A DNA stretch of 64,000 nt from Micromonospora cabrerizensis (lineage in GTDB: Bacteria > Actinomycetota > Actinomycetes > Mycobacteriales > Micromonosporaceae). The stretch covers positions 88,443 to 152,442 of the forward strand of contig NZ_JAKKFI010000067.1 of assembly GCF_022230955.1 (NCBI RefSeq), in the 5' to 3' direction. A program made the position numbers and the translations under genes. The notes under the pieces are model-generated. The model made no database searches. It was not told where the DNA came from and saw nothing but the letters and a program-made list of their open reading frames with translations. Positions 1-8,031 of the stretch are shown piece after piece. Each line of letters begins with the position of its first letter. Positions within the stretch are counted from its first letter, which is position 1.

Positions 1-63
1 GGATCCCCGCCGCGGCCAGTGGCCGGAATCCTCACCCGTGACCTCCTGGATCTCCTGCGCTGA
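1..63 (+). CDS. possible C-terminal end of a gene cut by the window edge
   Basis: Frame 1 is open from the first base to a TGA at 61-63 and would give about 20 residues ending in TRDLLDLLR. Composition is normal for coding DNA here and differs from the repeat DNA that follows. There is too little to identify a product, and a chance open frame in GC-rich DNA is possible. Confidence 0.25.
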   Translation, partial: GSPPRPVAGILTRDLLDLLR

Positions 64-169
64 GCTGGAAAGACCTGCGGGGCGCATCGATCGGCGGCCT
101 GCCGGCCCCGCAGGCCGGCGGGCCCGCCGGCTTCCCGATCGGCAGAACCGCCGGCCCCGCAGGTCGACA

Positions 170-400
170 GGCCGGCAGGTCGGCAGTCTGCCGGCCCCGC
201 AGGTCGGCAGGTCGGCAGATCGCAGGTCGGCAGATCGCAGGTCGGCAGGTCGGCAGATCGGCGGTCTGCCGGCTCCGCAGGTCGGCAGGTCCGCAGGTCG
301 GCAGGTCGGCAGATCGGCAGATCGGCAGATCGGCAGATCGGCAGATCGGCAGATCGGCAGATCGGCAGCCTGCCGGCTCCGCAGGTCGGCAGTCTGCCGG
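170..400. repeat. 8-bp tandem repeat tract, units cggcagat / cggcaggt
   Basis: The unit cggcagat is repeated about seven times without interruption between 306 and 369, and variants (cggcaggt, cgcaggt) fill 170-305. A larger motif, tctgccgg followed by cccgcaggtcggcag or a close variant, recurs at about 187, 265, 369 and 393, so there is a higher-order repeat above the 8-bp one. Most units contain GATC. An 8-bp unit shifts frame at every copy, which argues against coding. Confidence 0.85.
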
Positions 401-434
401 CTCCCCCGATCCACGGACCTGCGGGCACCGCCGG

Positions 435-514
435 TTGATCGACTCGGGATCAGCGAAACCGGGGTATTCGGCCCGGCGCGATACACCGACATCGTGAAAA
501 CCGAGTCGATCTTG
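435..514 (+). repeat. 80-bp dispersed element, copy A
   Basis: One of four elements of exactly 80 bp in this window that align without gaps. It starts ttgatcgactcgg, carries gatac at element positions 46-50 and ends gtcgatcttg. The two ends are inverted repeats of each other over about 12 bp. Copy B follows 45 bp later in the same orientation. Confidence 0.8.
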
Positions 515-559
515 CGTTGGTAGCGAGCTGAAACCGGGTCGACCTGCGGGTGCCAGCTA

Positions 560-639
560 TTGATCCACTCGGTTTCACCAAAACCGGGCTGTCCGGGTCG
601 GATTGATACCCCGTTTTCAATGATCCCGAGTCGATCAAG
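560..639 (+). repeat. 80-bp dispersed element, copy B
   Basis: It starts ttgatccactcgg, has gatac at element positions 46-50 and ends gagtcgatcaag. The terminal inverted repeat is ttgatc-n-actcg / cgagt-n-gatcaa. It aligns without gaps to copies at 435, 22903 and 61535. Confidence 0.85.
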
Positions 640-654
640 CAGCAGGGCCCGCCG

Positions 655-765
655 AGCGGGCGGCCGAGCGGGCGGCCGAGCGGGCGGGCGGTTGGGCAAG
701 CGGCCCGCCGGCCGAGCAAGCGGGCGGCCGAGCGAGCTGGCGGCCGAGCGAGCGGGCCTGGGCGG
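655..765. repeat. 12-bp GC-rich tandem repeat (ggccgagcgggc)
   Basis: Imperfect tandem copies of ggccgagcgggc lie between the second 80-bp element and the end of the sortase gene. Variants gagcaagc and gagcgagc occur in the distal part. No gene is apparent. Confidence 0.7.
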
Positions 766-772
766 CCGCAGG

Positions 773-1753
773 TCAGGACTTGCGGGAGGACTGCAGGGTG
801 GCGAAGGCGATGACGTTGTCGGCGTAACCGGTGCGGCCGCCGATGAACTGCCCGCCGCAGGTGATCAACCGCAGGCCGGGCGGCCCGTCGTGACCGTAGA
901 TCCGTTCGGCGGGCAGTTGGTCCTTCGGGAAGTGCTCGACGGTGTCGACCCGGAACACCACCACCGACTCGTCCGCCCGGGCCACCTCGATCAGGTCGCC
1001 GGGGTGCAGCTTGCCCAGGTCGTAGAAGACCGACGGTCCGGTCTTGGTGTCCACGTGCCCGACGATCACCGCCGGGCCGGACTCGCCGGGCGTGGGCCCA
1101 CGGTCGTACCAGCCGGTCTCGTCGTGCCGTTCGAGCGGCGGTACGGCGATCGAGCCGTCCCGTGCCTGCCCGACGGGCGCCACCGGCGCGGCCACCTTGA
1201 TCGCCGGGACCGTGAGGCGCACCGGTCGGCTGGCGGACAACCCGACCGTCTCGCTGCGGGCCGGTTGGTCACCGCCGGCCGGGGCGAAGTCGAACGGGCC
1301 GACCGAGCGGCCCAGCCCTGCCCCGGTGGCGAAGACCCCGGCCAGCACCAGCACCACGGCCAGCGGCACCGACCAGGGGCTACGACCGCTACGACCGGGA
1401 GGACGGCTACGCCGAGGCGCGACGGCGGTCGGCGGGCGAGCAGCCACCGCCGGGCGGTGGACGACCAGCGGACGGTCGTCGCGCGGTAGGCGGTCGTCCT
1501 CCGGCCAGGGGTCGTCCAGCGGTAAGCGGTCGTCCTCCGGCCAGCGATCGTCCCGCGAACGGCGAGCACCGGGAGAGGGCTGGGCACCCGAGGACGCACC
1601 AGCACCCGAAGACGCACGCCCACCGGAAGACGACCCTGCACCGGGAGACGGACGCGAGCCGGGAGACGGACGCCCACCGGGAGACGGGCGTGAGCCGGAG
1701 CCGCCGGGCTGGCGGGGACCGGCCGGCGGCGACGGGGGACGGAAGATCGCCAT
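773..1753 (-). CDS. class F sortase
   Basis: A membrane-anchored transpeptidase of the sortase superfamily, expected to work on the outer face of the membrane. Of 326 residues, 1-125 are a Pro/Ser/Gly/Asp-rich low-complexity tail with near-duplicate blocks (WPEDDRLP occurs twice), 128-148 are one membrane helix, and 175-326 are the sortase domain. The catalytic His is in GHVDT (about 233) and the Cys in LITCGG (about 299). The family Arg is less clear because the motif after Cys reads RTGYADN. It lies 7 bp after a secreted, C-terminally anchored protein, so the two are probably co-transcribed. Class F sortases in actinobacteria often sit next to such proteins and their substrates are mostly unknown. 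Confidence 0.88.
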   Translation of the reverse strand: MAIFRPPSPPAGPRQPGGSGSRPSPGGRPSPGSRPSPGAGSSSGGRASSGAGASSGAQPSPGARRSRDDRWPEDDRLPLDDPWPEDDRLPRDDRPLVVHRPAVAARPPTAVAPRRSRPPGRSGRSPWSVPLAVVLVLAGVFATGAGLGRSVGPFDFAPAGGDQPARSETVGLSASRPVRLTVPAIKVAAPVAPVGQARDGSIAVPPLERHDETGWYDRGPTPGESGPAVIVGHVDTKTGPSVFYDLGKLHPGDLIEVARADESVVVFRVDTVEHFPKDQLPAERIYGHDGPPGLRLITCGGQFIGGRTGYADNVIAFATLQSSRKS

Positions 1754-1760
1754 GGCGGGC

Positions 1761-2387
1761 TCAGCGCCGCGTAGCGCCGTGGGCCGAACGCGGCCGGCGC
1801 AGCGCCGTCACGGCGAGGATCAGCCCGGTGATGGTCAGCGCCGCGCCGCCGGGTAGCAGCAGCTTGCCGGTCATCCCGCCGGTGCCCCCACCGAAGCCGG
1901 TGGCCGGACCGCGACTGGGCTGGGACGGGACCTTCTTGACCACCTGGAGCATGGTCGAGGCGGTGTCGCCGTCGCGGCACTCCAACTTGACCCGGTAGTT
2001 GCCGGGGCGCGTGCGCTCGCGCACCATCGGCGCGGCGGTGAGCACTCCGCGCTGCGGCTGCACGCCAACCGCGCCGAAGGCGTCGGAGACGACGGTGGCG
2101 CCCACCGAGTTGTCCCGGCAACTGGCGCGGATGCCGACCAGGTAGCCGGGCTGCACCGTGCTGGGGCTCACCTCGACGAAGATGTCCACCGGCGATGGCT
2201 GAGACGCGCCGCCCGGCGGACCTTCGGGCTGCGGCGCCGGAGCGGCGAGCACCGAGCCGACAAGCGCAGGAGCGGCGAGCACCGAGCCGCCAGGCACGGG
2301 AGCGGCGAGCGCGGGAGCGGCGGCCAGCAGGGGGCCGACGAGCACGGCCAGCACCGACAGGGTCACGCCGCCACGGGTCACTGTCAC
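1761..2387 (-). CDS. secreted protein with C-terminal membrane anchor, sortase partner
   Basis: 208 residues starting at GTG, with the purine-rich RBS gagaggggg upstream on the minus strand. Residues 1-28 are a signal peptide (hydrophobic core, cut near ALA-AP). Residues 29-65 are Ala/Pro-rich with repeats of VLAAPAL type. Residues 66-155 look like a small beta-rich extracellular domain with two Cys (ASC and LEC), which could form a disulfide. A Gly-rich linker, a membrane helix (about 175-195) and a basic tail RRPRSAHGATRR follow. This is a surface-protein architecture but has no obvious LPXTG signal. It is first gene of an operon with the class F sortase. The function is unknown. Confidence 0.75.
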   Translation of the reverse strand: MTVTRGGVTLSVLAVLVGPLLAAAPALAAPVPGGSVLAAPALVGSVLAAPAPQPEGPPGGASQPSPVDIFVEVSPSTVQPGYLVGIRASCRDNSVGATVVSDAFGAVGVQPQRGVLTAAPMVRERTRPGNYRVKLECRDGDTASTMLQVVKKVPSQPSRGPATGFGGGTGGMTGKLLLPGGAALTITGLILAVTALRRPRSAHGATRR

Positions 2388-2505
2388 GATGCCCCCTCTC
2401 GACGCCGTGCGGCCGTGTCGGGCAGCGGAGCACCCGACCTGCCGTACCAGTTGGATCCTCTCATTTCCGGTCGCACATCACACCCGATCCGTCGACGGCT
2501 TCGCG

Positions 2506-2523
2506 TACGCTCGGGTCGCTGTG
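2506..2523 (+). promoter_or_regulatory. -10 element of a probable leaderless trmB mRNA
   Basis: TACGCT at 2506-2511 fits the actinobacterial TANNNT -10 hexamer and ends 9 nt before the GTG at 2521. No Shine-Dalgarno sequence precedes that GTG. Transcription would start at or within a base or two of the start codon. The -35 region is weak. Confidence 0.5.
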
Positions 2524-3228
2524 ACCGCCACCGACCATGACCCCGCCGTCCCGCCCGAGAGCCGGACGATCCGCACGTTCCATCCCCGTCGGGGTCGGAT
2601 GAGCGACCGGCAGAACGATGCGCTGGGCCGGCTCTGGCCCGCGTACGGCCTGGATGTGCCGGACGGACCGGTCGTGCCCGTCGACCTGGCCGACCTGTTC
2701 GGTCGCCGGGCGCCGGTGGTGCTGGAGATCGGCTCTGGCATGGGCGACAGCACCGCCGCGATGGCTGCTGCCGACCCGGATCGAGATTATCTGGCGGTCG
2801 AGGTGCACACGCCGGGAATCGCCAACCTGCTCAACCTGGTGGAGCGCGGCGGCCTGCGCAACGTACGGGTGGCGCAGGGCGACGCGTTGTCCCTGGTCAA
2901 CGGCTTGCCCGAGGGCGCGCTGGACGCCGTGCACGTCTTCTTTCCCGACCCGTGGCCGAAGACCCGCCACCACAAGCGGCGCATCATCCAGCCGGCGCAC
3001 GTGGCGCTGCTGCGGTCCCGGCTGCGGCCCGGCGGCACGCTGCACTGTGCGACGGACTGGGCCGAGTACGCCGAGTCGATGCGGGAGACCCTGGAGGCCG
3101 ACCCGGGGCTGGTGGACGCGTACGGCGGCTTCGCGCCGCGTCCGGCGCACCGGCCGGTGACGAAGTTCGAGCGGCGGGCGATCACGGCCGGCCGGCCGGT
3201 CGCCGACCTGATCTACCGCCGACGGTGA
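2521..3228 (+). CDS. trmB: tRNA (guanine-N7-)-methyltransferase
   Basis: Makes m7G46 in the tRNA variable loop from S-adenosylmethionine. The SAM-binding Rossmann motif VVLEIGSGMGDST, the acidic VEVH segment after strand 2, and the family signature FFPDPWPKTRHHKRR are all visible, followed by the conserved TKFERR near the end. I choose GTG at 2521 (235 aa), which starts just before the conserved RTFHPRRGRM segment. The open frame extends upstream to 2389, but that part overlaps the divergent promoter and has no family similarity. It is divergent from the sortase operon. Confidence 0.93.
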   Translation: MTATDHDPAVPPESRTIRTFHPRRGRMSDRQNDALGRLWPAYGLDVPDGPVVPVDLADLFGRRAPVVLEIGSGMGDSTAAMAAADPDRDYLAVEVHTPGIANLLNLVERGGLRNVRVAQGDALSLVNGLPEGALDAVHVFFPDPWPKTRHHKRRIIQPAHVALLRSRLRPGGTLHCATDWAEYAESMRETLEADPGLVDAYGGFAPRPAHRPVTKFERRAITAGRPVADLIYRRR

Positions 3229-3331
3229 CGCGCCGGGCCGGACCGGCGGCCCGGACCCGCCTCCCCGGACGGGGGTCCGGCGGACACCGGGTTGGCGTAG
3301 CGGGGCATGATCCAGGCACCATGGACAGGCT

Positions 3332-5845
3332 ATGACGCTCACCGCCGCGCTTCCGAGAAGCGCCGACCCCGACACCCTCTTCGACGCGTTCGCCGGTTGG
3401 GCGAAGGAGCGCGGCCTCGACCTCTACCCCCATCAGGAGGAGGCGGTCATCGAGATCGTCTCCGGCGCCAACCTGATCATGAACACCCCGACCGGCTCGG
3501 GCAAGAGCCTGGTGGCCATCGCCGCGCACTTCGCGGCGCTCTCCGACAGCCGGACGACCTTCTACACCGCGCCGATCAAGGCGCTGGTGTCGGAGAAGTT
3601 CTTCGCGCTCTGCGAGGTCTTCGGTGCCGAGAACGTCGGCATGCTCACCGGCGACGCCAGCGTCAACGCCGACGCCCCGATCATCTGCTGCACGGCGGAG
3701 ATCCTGGCGAACCTGGCGCTGCGCGAGGGTGTGAAGGCCGACGTCGGCCAGGTGGTCATGGACGAGTTCCACTTCTACGCCGAGCCCGACCGGGGTTGGG
3801 CGTGGCAGGTGCCGATCATCGAGCTGCCGCAGGCCCAGTTCATCCTGATGTCCGCCACCCTGGGGGACACCACCCGGTTCGTCGACGACCTGACCCGGCG
3901 TACCGGGCGGCCGACCGCCGTCGTGCGCTCGGCGGAACGGCCGGTCCCGCTCATCTTCTCGTACGCCATGACGCCGCTGCACGAGACGCTTGAGGAACTG
4001 CTGGAGACCAAGCAGGCCCCGGTGTACGTGGTGCACTTCACCCAGGCCGCCGCGCTGGAACGCGCCCAGGCGCTGACCAGCGTCAACGTCTGCACCCGCG
4101 CCGAGAAGGACATGATCGCCGAGGCGATCGGCGGTTTCCGGTTCACCGCCGGCTTCGGCAAGACGCTCTCCCGGCTGGTCCGGCACGGCATCGGCGTGCA
4201 CCACGCCGGCATGTTGCCCAAGTACCGCCGACTGGTGGAAACTCTCGCCCAGGCCGGTCTCCTCAAGGTCATCTGCGGCACCGACACCCTCGGTGTCGGC
4301 ATCAACGTGCCGATCCGCACCGTGCTGTTCACCGGCCTGTCCAAGTACGACGGGGTCCGTACCCGGCTGCTCAAGAACCGGGAGTTCCACCAGATCGCCG
4401 GGCGGGCCGGTCGGGCCGGCTACGACACCATTGGTCGGGTCGTGGTGCAGGCCCCCGAGCACGTCATCGACAACGAGAAGGCCCTCGCCAAGGCCGGCGA
4501 CGACCCGAAGAAGCGGCGCAAGGTGGTCCGCAAGAAGCCACCGGAGGGCTCGATCGGCTGGGGCCAGCCCACCTTCGACCGGCTGGTCGACGCGGAGCCG
4601 GAGCCGCTGACCTCCAGCTTCCAGGTCAGTCACTCGATGCTGCTCAACGTCATCGGTCGACCCGGGGACGCGTTCACCGCGATGCGGCACCTGCTCACCG
4701 ACAACCACGAGGAGCCAACCGCCCAGCGCCGGCACATCCGCCGGGCCATCGCCATCTACCGGGCGCTGCGCGCCGGTGGGGTTGTCGAGGAGCTGCCCGA
4801 GCCGGACGAGACCGGCCGGCGGATCCGGCTCACCGTCGACCTCCAGCTGGACTTCGCACTCAACCAGCCGCTCTCGCCCCTGGCCCTGGCCACGATCGAG
4901 CTGCTCGACGCCGAGTCCCCGTCGTACGCGCTCGACGTGCTGAGCGTGGTCGAGTCGATCCTCGACGACCCCCGGCAGATCCTGTCCGCGCAGCAGTTCA
5001 AGGCGCGCGGCGAGGCGGTCGCCGCGATGAAGGCCGAGGGCATCGAGTACGAGGCCCGCCTCGAACTGCTCGACGAGGTGACCTACCCGAAGCCCCTCGC
5101 CGAGCTGCTGGAGGCCGCGTACGAGATGTACCGGCAGGGGCACCCCTGGGTCGCCGACCACCAGCTCTCCCCCAAGGCTGTCGTCCGCGACATGTACGAG
5201 CGGGCCATGACCTTCACCGAGTACGTGCAGTTCTACGGGCTGACCCGCTCGGAGGGGCTGGTCCTGCGCTACCTGGCCGACGCGTACAAGACGTTGCGCC
5301 AGACCGTGCCCGAGGACGCCAAGACCGAGGAGCTGATCGACCTCATCGAGTGGTTGGGCGAGCTGGTCCGCCAGGTCGACTCCAGCCTGATCGACGAGTG
5401 GGAGCGGCTGCGCAACCCGTCCGACGTTGCCGAGGTGGCCCTGGCGCACGCCGCGCTGACCGACCGGCCGCCGGCGGTGACCCGCAACGCGCGGGCGTTC
5501 CGGGTACTGGTGCGCAACGCGCTGTTCCGCCGCGTCGAGCTGGCCGCCCTGCGCCGCTGGGACCTGCTGGCCGAGTTGGACGCCGAGGACGGCTGGGACT
5601 ACGACGCGTGGGCCGAGGCGCTCGCGCCGTACTTCGAGGAGTACGACTCGATCGGCGTCGGGCCGGACGCCCGAGGGCCAGCGCTGCTCATGATCGAGCA
5701 GGGGCGGGAACGGTGGACCGTCCGCCAGAGCTTCGACGACCCCAACGGCGACCACGACTGGGGCATCAGCGCCGAGATCGACCTGGTGGCCTCCGACGAG
5801 GTCGGCGCCGCGGTCGTCCGGATCACGGACGTCGGCCAGCTCTGA
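3332..5845 (+). CDS. Ski2-like DEAD/DEAH-box helicase (DUF3516 type)
   Basis: An 837-residue superfamily 2 helicase. Walker A TPTGSGKS is at 52-59, motif II is DEFH (144-147), motif III SAT is near 175, and motif VI QIAGRAGRAGYDT is near 354. The Arg-Ala-Gly-rich motif VI and the DEFH box are typical of the Ski2/Mtr4-like branch, so RNA unwinding in turnover or surveillance is more likely than DNA repair. The C-terminal 400 residues match the all-alpha DUF3516 region found in actinobacterial members. The start at 3332 has only a weak RBS. The 3' end overlaps the convergent acyltransferase gene by 23 bp. Confidence 0.88.
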   Translation: MTLTAALPRSADPDTLFDAFAGWAKERGLDLYPHQEEAVIEIVSGANLIMNTPTGSGKSLVAIAAHFAALSDSRTTFYTAPIKALVSEKFFALCEVFGAENVGMLTGDASVNADAPIICCTAEILANLALREGVKADVGQVVMDEFHFYAEPDRGWAWQVPIIELPQAQFILMSATLGDTTRFVDDLTRRTGRPTAVVRSAERPVPLIFSYAMTPLHETLEELLETKQAPVYVVHFTQAAALERAQALTSVNVCTRAEKDMIAEAIGGFRFTAGFGKTLSRLVRHGIGVHHAGMLPKYRRLVETLAQAGLLKVICGTDTLGVGINVPIRTVLFTGLSKYDGVRTRLLKNREFHQIAGRAGRAGYDTIGRVVVQAPEHVIDNEKALAKAGDDPKKRRKVVRKKPPEGSIGWGQPTFDRLVDAEPEPLTSSFQVSHSMLLNVIGRPGDAFTAMRHLLTDNHEEPTAQRRHIRRAIAIYRALRAGGVVEELPEPDETGRRIRLTVDLQLDFALNQPLSPLALATIELLDAESPSYALDVLSVVESILDDPRQILSAQQFKARGEAVAAMKAEGIEYEARLELLDEVTYPKPLAELLEAAYEMYRQGHPWVADHQLSPKAVVRDMYERAMTFTEYVQFYGLTRSEGLVLRYLADAYKTLRQTVPEDAKTEELIDLIEWLGELVRQVDSSLIDEWERLRNPSDVAEVALAHAALTDRPPAVTRNARAFRVLVRNALFRRVELAALRRWDLLAELDAEDGWDYDAWAEALAPYFEEYDSIGVGPDARGPALLMIEQGRERWTVRQSFDDPNGDHDWGISAEIDLVASDEVGAAVVRITDVGQL

Positions 5846-6962
5846 GGTGTCTGCCCCCGACGGACCGTCGGGGGCCGACCGACCCGGGGCGCAGGAGCGC
5901 CGGGGTACGCCGGGCGGCCACGTCCTCGACCCAGCCGAACAGCAGCACCGCACCGGCGGTCAGTAGGCACACCCCGGTCAGCCGCAGCGCGATCGAGGCG
6001 GCCGAGTTGAACGGGAGCAGCGGGGCGAGCAGCAGGAACATCCCGAGGCTGGCCGGGATGTGCCAGAGGTAGATGGTGACCGCCCGCGCGTTGACCAGCT
6101 GAAGGGCGCGGCGCAGGGACGGAGCGCCGACGAGCCGGGGCCGGATCCTCAACAGCACGGCGACGAGGGCCATCGACCAGAGCGTGGTGCCACCCGCGAT
6201 GTGGTTGAGGTCGACGGCCCGGCCCGTCACGATGGCGCCCACGACCCACGTCCCGCCGACTCCGGCCAGGCCGGCGACCAGGCAGGCGTACCCGGGCCAC
6301 GGGACGCGGTGCAGCAGTCGGTCGTGGCGGGCGAAACCCAGCAACCAGCAGGACAGGTAGGCGGCGACGAAGTAGCCGGCGTGCACCCGGGCGAGGTGCA
6401 TCCCGACGGGCAGGGCGGTCGCGACCACGATGCTGGGCCATGGCCAGCGGCGGAACACCCACAGCAGGACCGGCGAGAGCAGCACCAGCCACAGATAGGT
6501 GACGACGTACCAGAGCCCGATCTGGAACGCCCAGGCCCAGGACGGCCCGCCTACCGGAGGCACCCGCAGGGGCAGGACCCACCAGAGCAGTTCGCCCCAG
6601 CCGGACACGCCGCTGGGCAGCGGCCGCCACCCGGCGGACAGCACGATCAGGGTGATCGCGCCGAACGCCCAGAACGGCAGCAGCAGCCGGCGTAGCCGCC
6701 GGACCACCGCCTGCGGGCCGTTCCGGTCCAGCGACGCCGCCATCAACGAACCGGCGATGCCGAACATCAGACCCATGGCCGGGACCAGCAGGCTCAGCCA
6801 GATCCAGCCGGTGACGTGGTAGAGCACGACCCGGACCAGTGCCAGCGTCCGCAGCAGATCCAGGTATCCGTCCCGGTCCGACGCCGAGTCGCCGGGTCGG
6901 ACGGTCCGCGCCGCCGCACCTCGCCGGAGATCGAGCACCCTGGGGGCCCAGATAATGGTCAC
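5823..6962 (-). CDS. acyltransferase family 3 integral membrane protein
   Basis: A polytopic membrane protein with about ten hydrophobic helices. The N-terminal signature DLLRTLALVRVVLYHVTGW carries the Arg and His typical of acyltransferase-3 proteins, which O-acylate glycans, lipids or antibiotics. IYLWHIPASLGMF near the C-terminus is the second family landmark. The frame is open to 7085, but the first 41 codons use AT-rich codons unlike the rest. GTG at 6962 is preceded 5 nt upstream by TAGTGT, a leaderless arrangement, so I start there (379 aa). GTG 6938 is an alternative. The substrate cannot be told. Confidence 0.8.
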   Translation of the reverse strand: MTIIWAPRVLDLRRGAAARTVRPGDSASDRDGYLDLLRTLALVRVVLYHVTGWIWLSLLVPAMGLMFGIAGSLMAASLDRNGPQAVVRRLRRLLLPFWAFGAITLIVLSAGWRPLPSGVSGWGELLWWVLPLRVPPVGGPSWAWAFQIGLWYVVTYLWLVLLSPVLLWVFRRWPWPSIVVATALPVGMHLARVHAGYFVAAYLSCWLLGFARHDRLLHRVPWPGYACLVAGLAGVGGTWVVGAIVTGRAVDLNHIAGGTTLWSMALVAVLLRIRPRLVGAPSLRRALQLVNARAVTIYLWHIPASLGMFLLLAPLLPFNSAASIALRLTGVCLLTAGAVLLFGWVEDVAARRTPALLRPGSVGPRRSVGGRHLRAGRRP

Positions 6963-7085
6963 AACGCACACTAACGCCACAACTGGGACAAAATTCTCAA
7001 TTGCGAACGCGACCTGAGAGCAGCGACATCTTTTGGCGACCGCTGCACCGCGCCGCAGAACGCCGGTCCGCGCCCTCAACGTCAC

Positions 7086-7127
7086 TGGGCAATGTCAGAC
7101 CCGTCGATTAGAATGTATGTACTAATC
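7086..7127 (+). promoter_or_regulatory. promoter overlapped by the palindrome gattag-N10-ctaatc
   Basis: TGGGCA (7086-7091), a 17-bp spacer and TAGAAT (7109-7114) make a reasonable -35/-10 pair for the gene at 7153. A palindrome with perfect 6-bp arms (7106-7111 and 7122-7127) covers the -10 element and the expected start site. The position and size suggest an operator for a MarR- or TetR-like dimer. No such regulator gene lies next to it. Confidence 0.55.
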
Positions 7128-7152
7128 AAGATCCTGACCTGGGAGGACGCCC

Positions 7153-7797
7153 GTGACCGCGACCGCCTCCACGCCCCTCACCCCCTACGCCACACTGCTC
7201 GGTTTCACCCGCTACGTCGACCGCACCGGCCCCACCAAGGCGACCTTCGTGGGCGGGCTGCGCAAGCAGCGCGCCAGCAGGTCCGGCTTCAACCCGCACG
7301 GCCAGTTCGTCAAGGCGCTCAAGGCCGACATCGCCTTCCACACCGGTGGCACGCACCTGACCGGGGTGGTCGACGTGGTGAAGCCACGATGGCGCCCGCT
7401 CTACCAGGCGCTCGTTCCCGGCGCCACGGCCTGGCTGCACTCCCTCGGCGAGCCGGCAGCCGTCGACCTCGCCCAGACCCGCGACGCCCTGGCGATGCTG
7501 GGTGACCTGCCCGTCAAGATCAACCCCCACTTCGGCGTACGCCACTCCGACGGCCGCGCCGAAGCCGTCCGCCTGCACTTCGACGAGACCCCACCGAGCG
7601 AGGAATCGGTGCTCGCCACCCTGCACCTGATGGCCCGACACATGGACGCGGTGCTCCCGCACGCCGAGCCGATCCTGGTCGACATCCGTCGTGGCCAGGC
7701 CCACCGCATGCCCAACGACGCCAAGCCCGACCAGATCGAACGATGGCTGTCCGGCGAAGCCGCCGCCTTCCGCGCCATCTGGTCCACCGCCGCCTAA
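7153..7797 (+). CDS. conserved hypothetical protein
   Basis: 214 residues with start GTG 7153 and the strong RBS gggagg (7141-7146, 6 nt spacing). It is soluble, with no signal peptide or membrane segment, and has several conserved-looking aromatic and His positions (NPHFGVRHSDGR, HMDAVLPH, VDIRRGQAHRMPND). Codon use is typical of neighbours, so it is a real gene. I do not recognise the family. It stands alone and is probably regulated through the palindrome over its promoter. Confidence 0.7.
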   Translation: MTATASTPLTPYATLLGFTRYVDRTGPTKATFVGGLRKQRASRSGFNPHGQFVKALKADIAFHTGGTHLTGVVDVVKPRWRPLYQALVPGATAWLHSLGEPAAVDLAQTRDALAMLGDLPVKINPHFGVRHSDGRAEAVRLHFDETPPSEESVLATLHLMARHMDAVLPHAEPILVDIRRGQAHRMPNDAKPDQIERWLSGEAAAFRAIWSTAA

Positions 7798-7866
7798 CCC
7801 CCACCCCACCCCACCCCACCCCACTCCCACCGTCCGCGTGCCGCCCCCGCTCACCCGTCTTCGCAA

Positions 7867-7938
7867 GATCACGCTCGATCCAGGATGTAGTGGCCTCGCC
7901 CTCTCGGGAGGCCACTACATCCATGTTCGAGCGCGATC
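7867..7938 (+). repeat. 72-bp palindromic element, copy 1
   Basis: It is bounded by GATC at both ends. The inner perfect inverted repeat is gatgtagtggcctc / gaggccactacatc, and the outer arms (gatcacgctcga / tcgagcgcgatc) pair imperfectly. The element is 72 bp long and is nearly identical to the reverse complement of the element at 8939-9010. It sits in the gap before a DUF559-type gene and could also act as a transcription terminator. Confidence 0.85.
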
Positions 7939-7981
7939 ATGGGGACAACGGCGTGCACGACCACCGAAGCCTGGTCGGTGG

Positions 7982-7990
7982 TTATCCACA
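7982..7990 (+). promoter_or_regulatory. DnaA-box-like 9-mer TTATCCACA
   Basis: An exact match to the classical DnaA box, 42 nt before the DUF559-type gene. A single box does not make an origin. It may be chance or a DnaA-responsive promoter element. Confidence 0.4.
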
Positions 7991-8031
7991 GGGGCAGCGT
8001 GGCGCGAGGCTGATCGGCCAGCCTGGAGCCC

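Larger units (their letters stand above)
64..772. other. repeat-rich intergenic region without a credible gene
   Basis: About 700 bases without a convincing gene. It holds 8-bp tandem repeats (about 170-400), two copies of the 80-bp dispersed element (435-514 and 560-639) and a GC-rich 12-bp repeat (about 655-765). Open frames here translate only to repetitive Arg/Gly/Pro/Ser stretches with no start context, so I treat them as non-coding. Confidence 0.75.

Noticed and set aside
170..400. Coding gene of a repetitive protein
   Set aside because: An 8-bp unit shifts frame at every copy, and the open frame has no RBS and no conserved start.
3182..5953. Very long open frame antisense to the Ski2-like helicase
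   Set aside because: High-GC shadow of the real gene. The translation has no family motifs and is rich in Val, Asp, Arg and Gly from reversed codons.
7982..7990. Replication origin
   Set aside because: Only one DnaA-box-like 9-mer, no AT-rich unwinding region and no dnaA, dnaN or parAB genes nearby.
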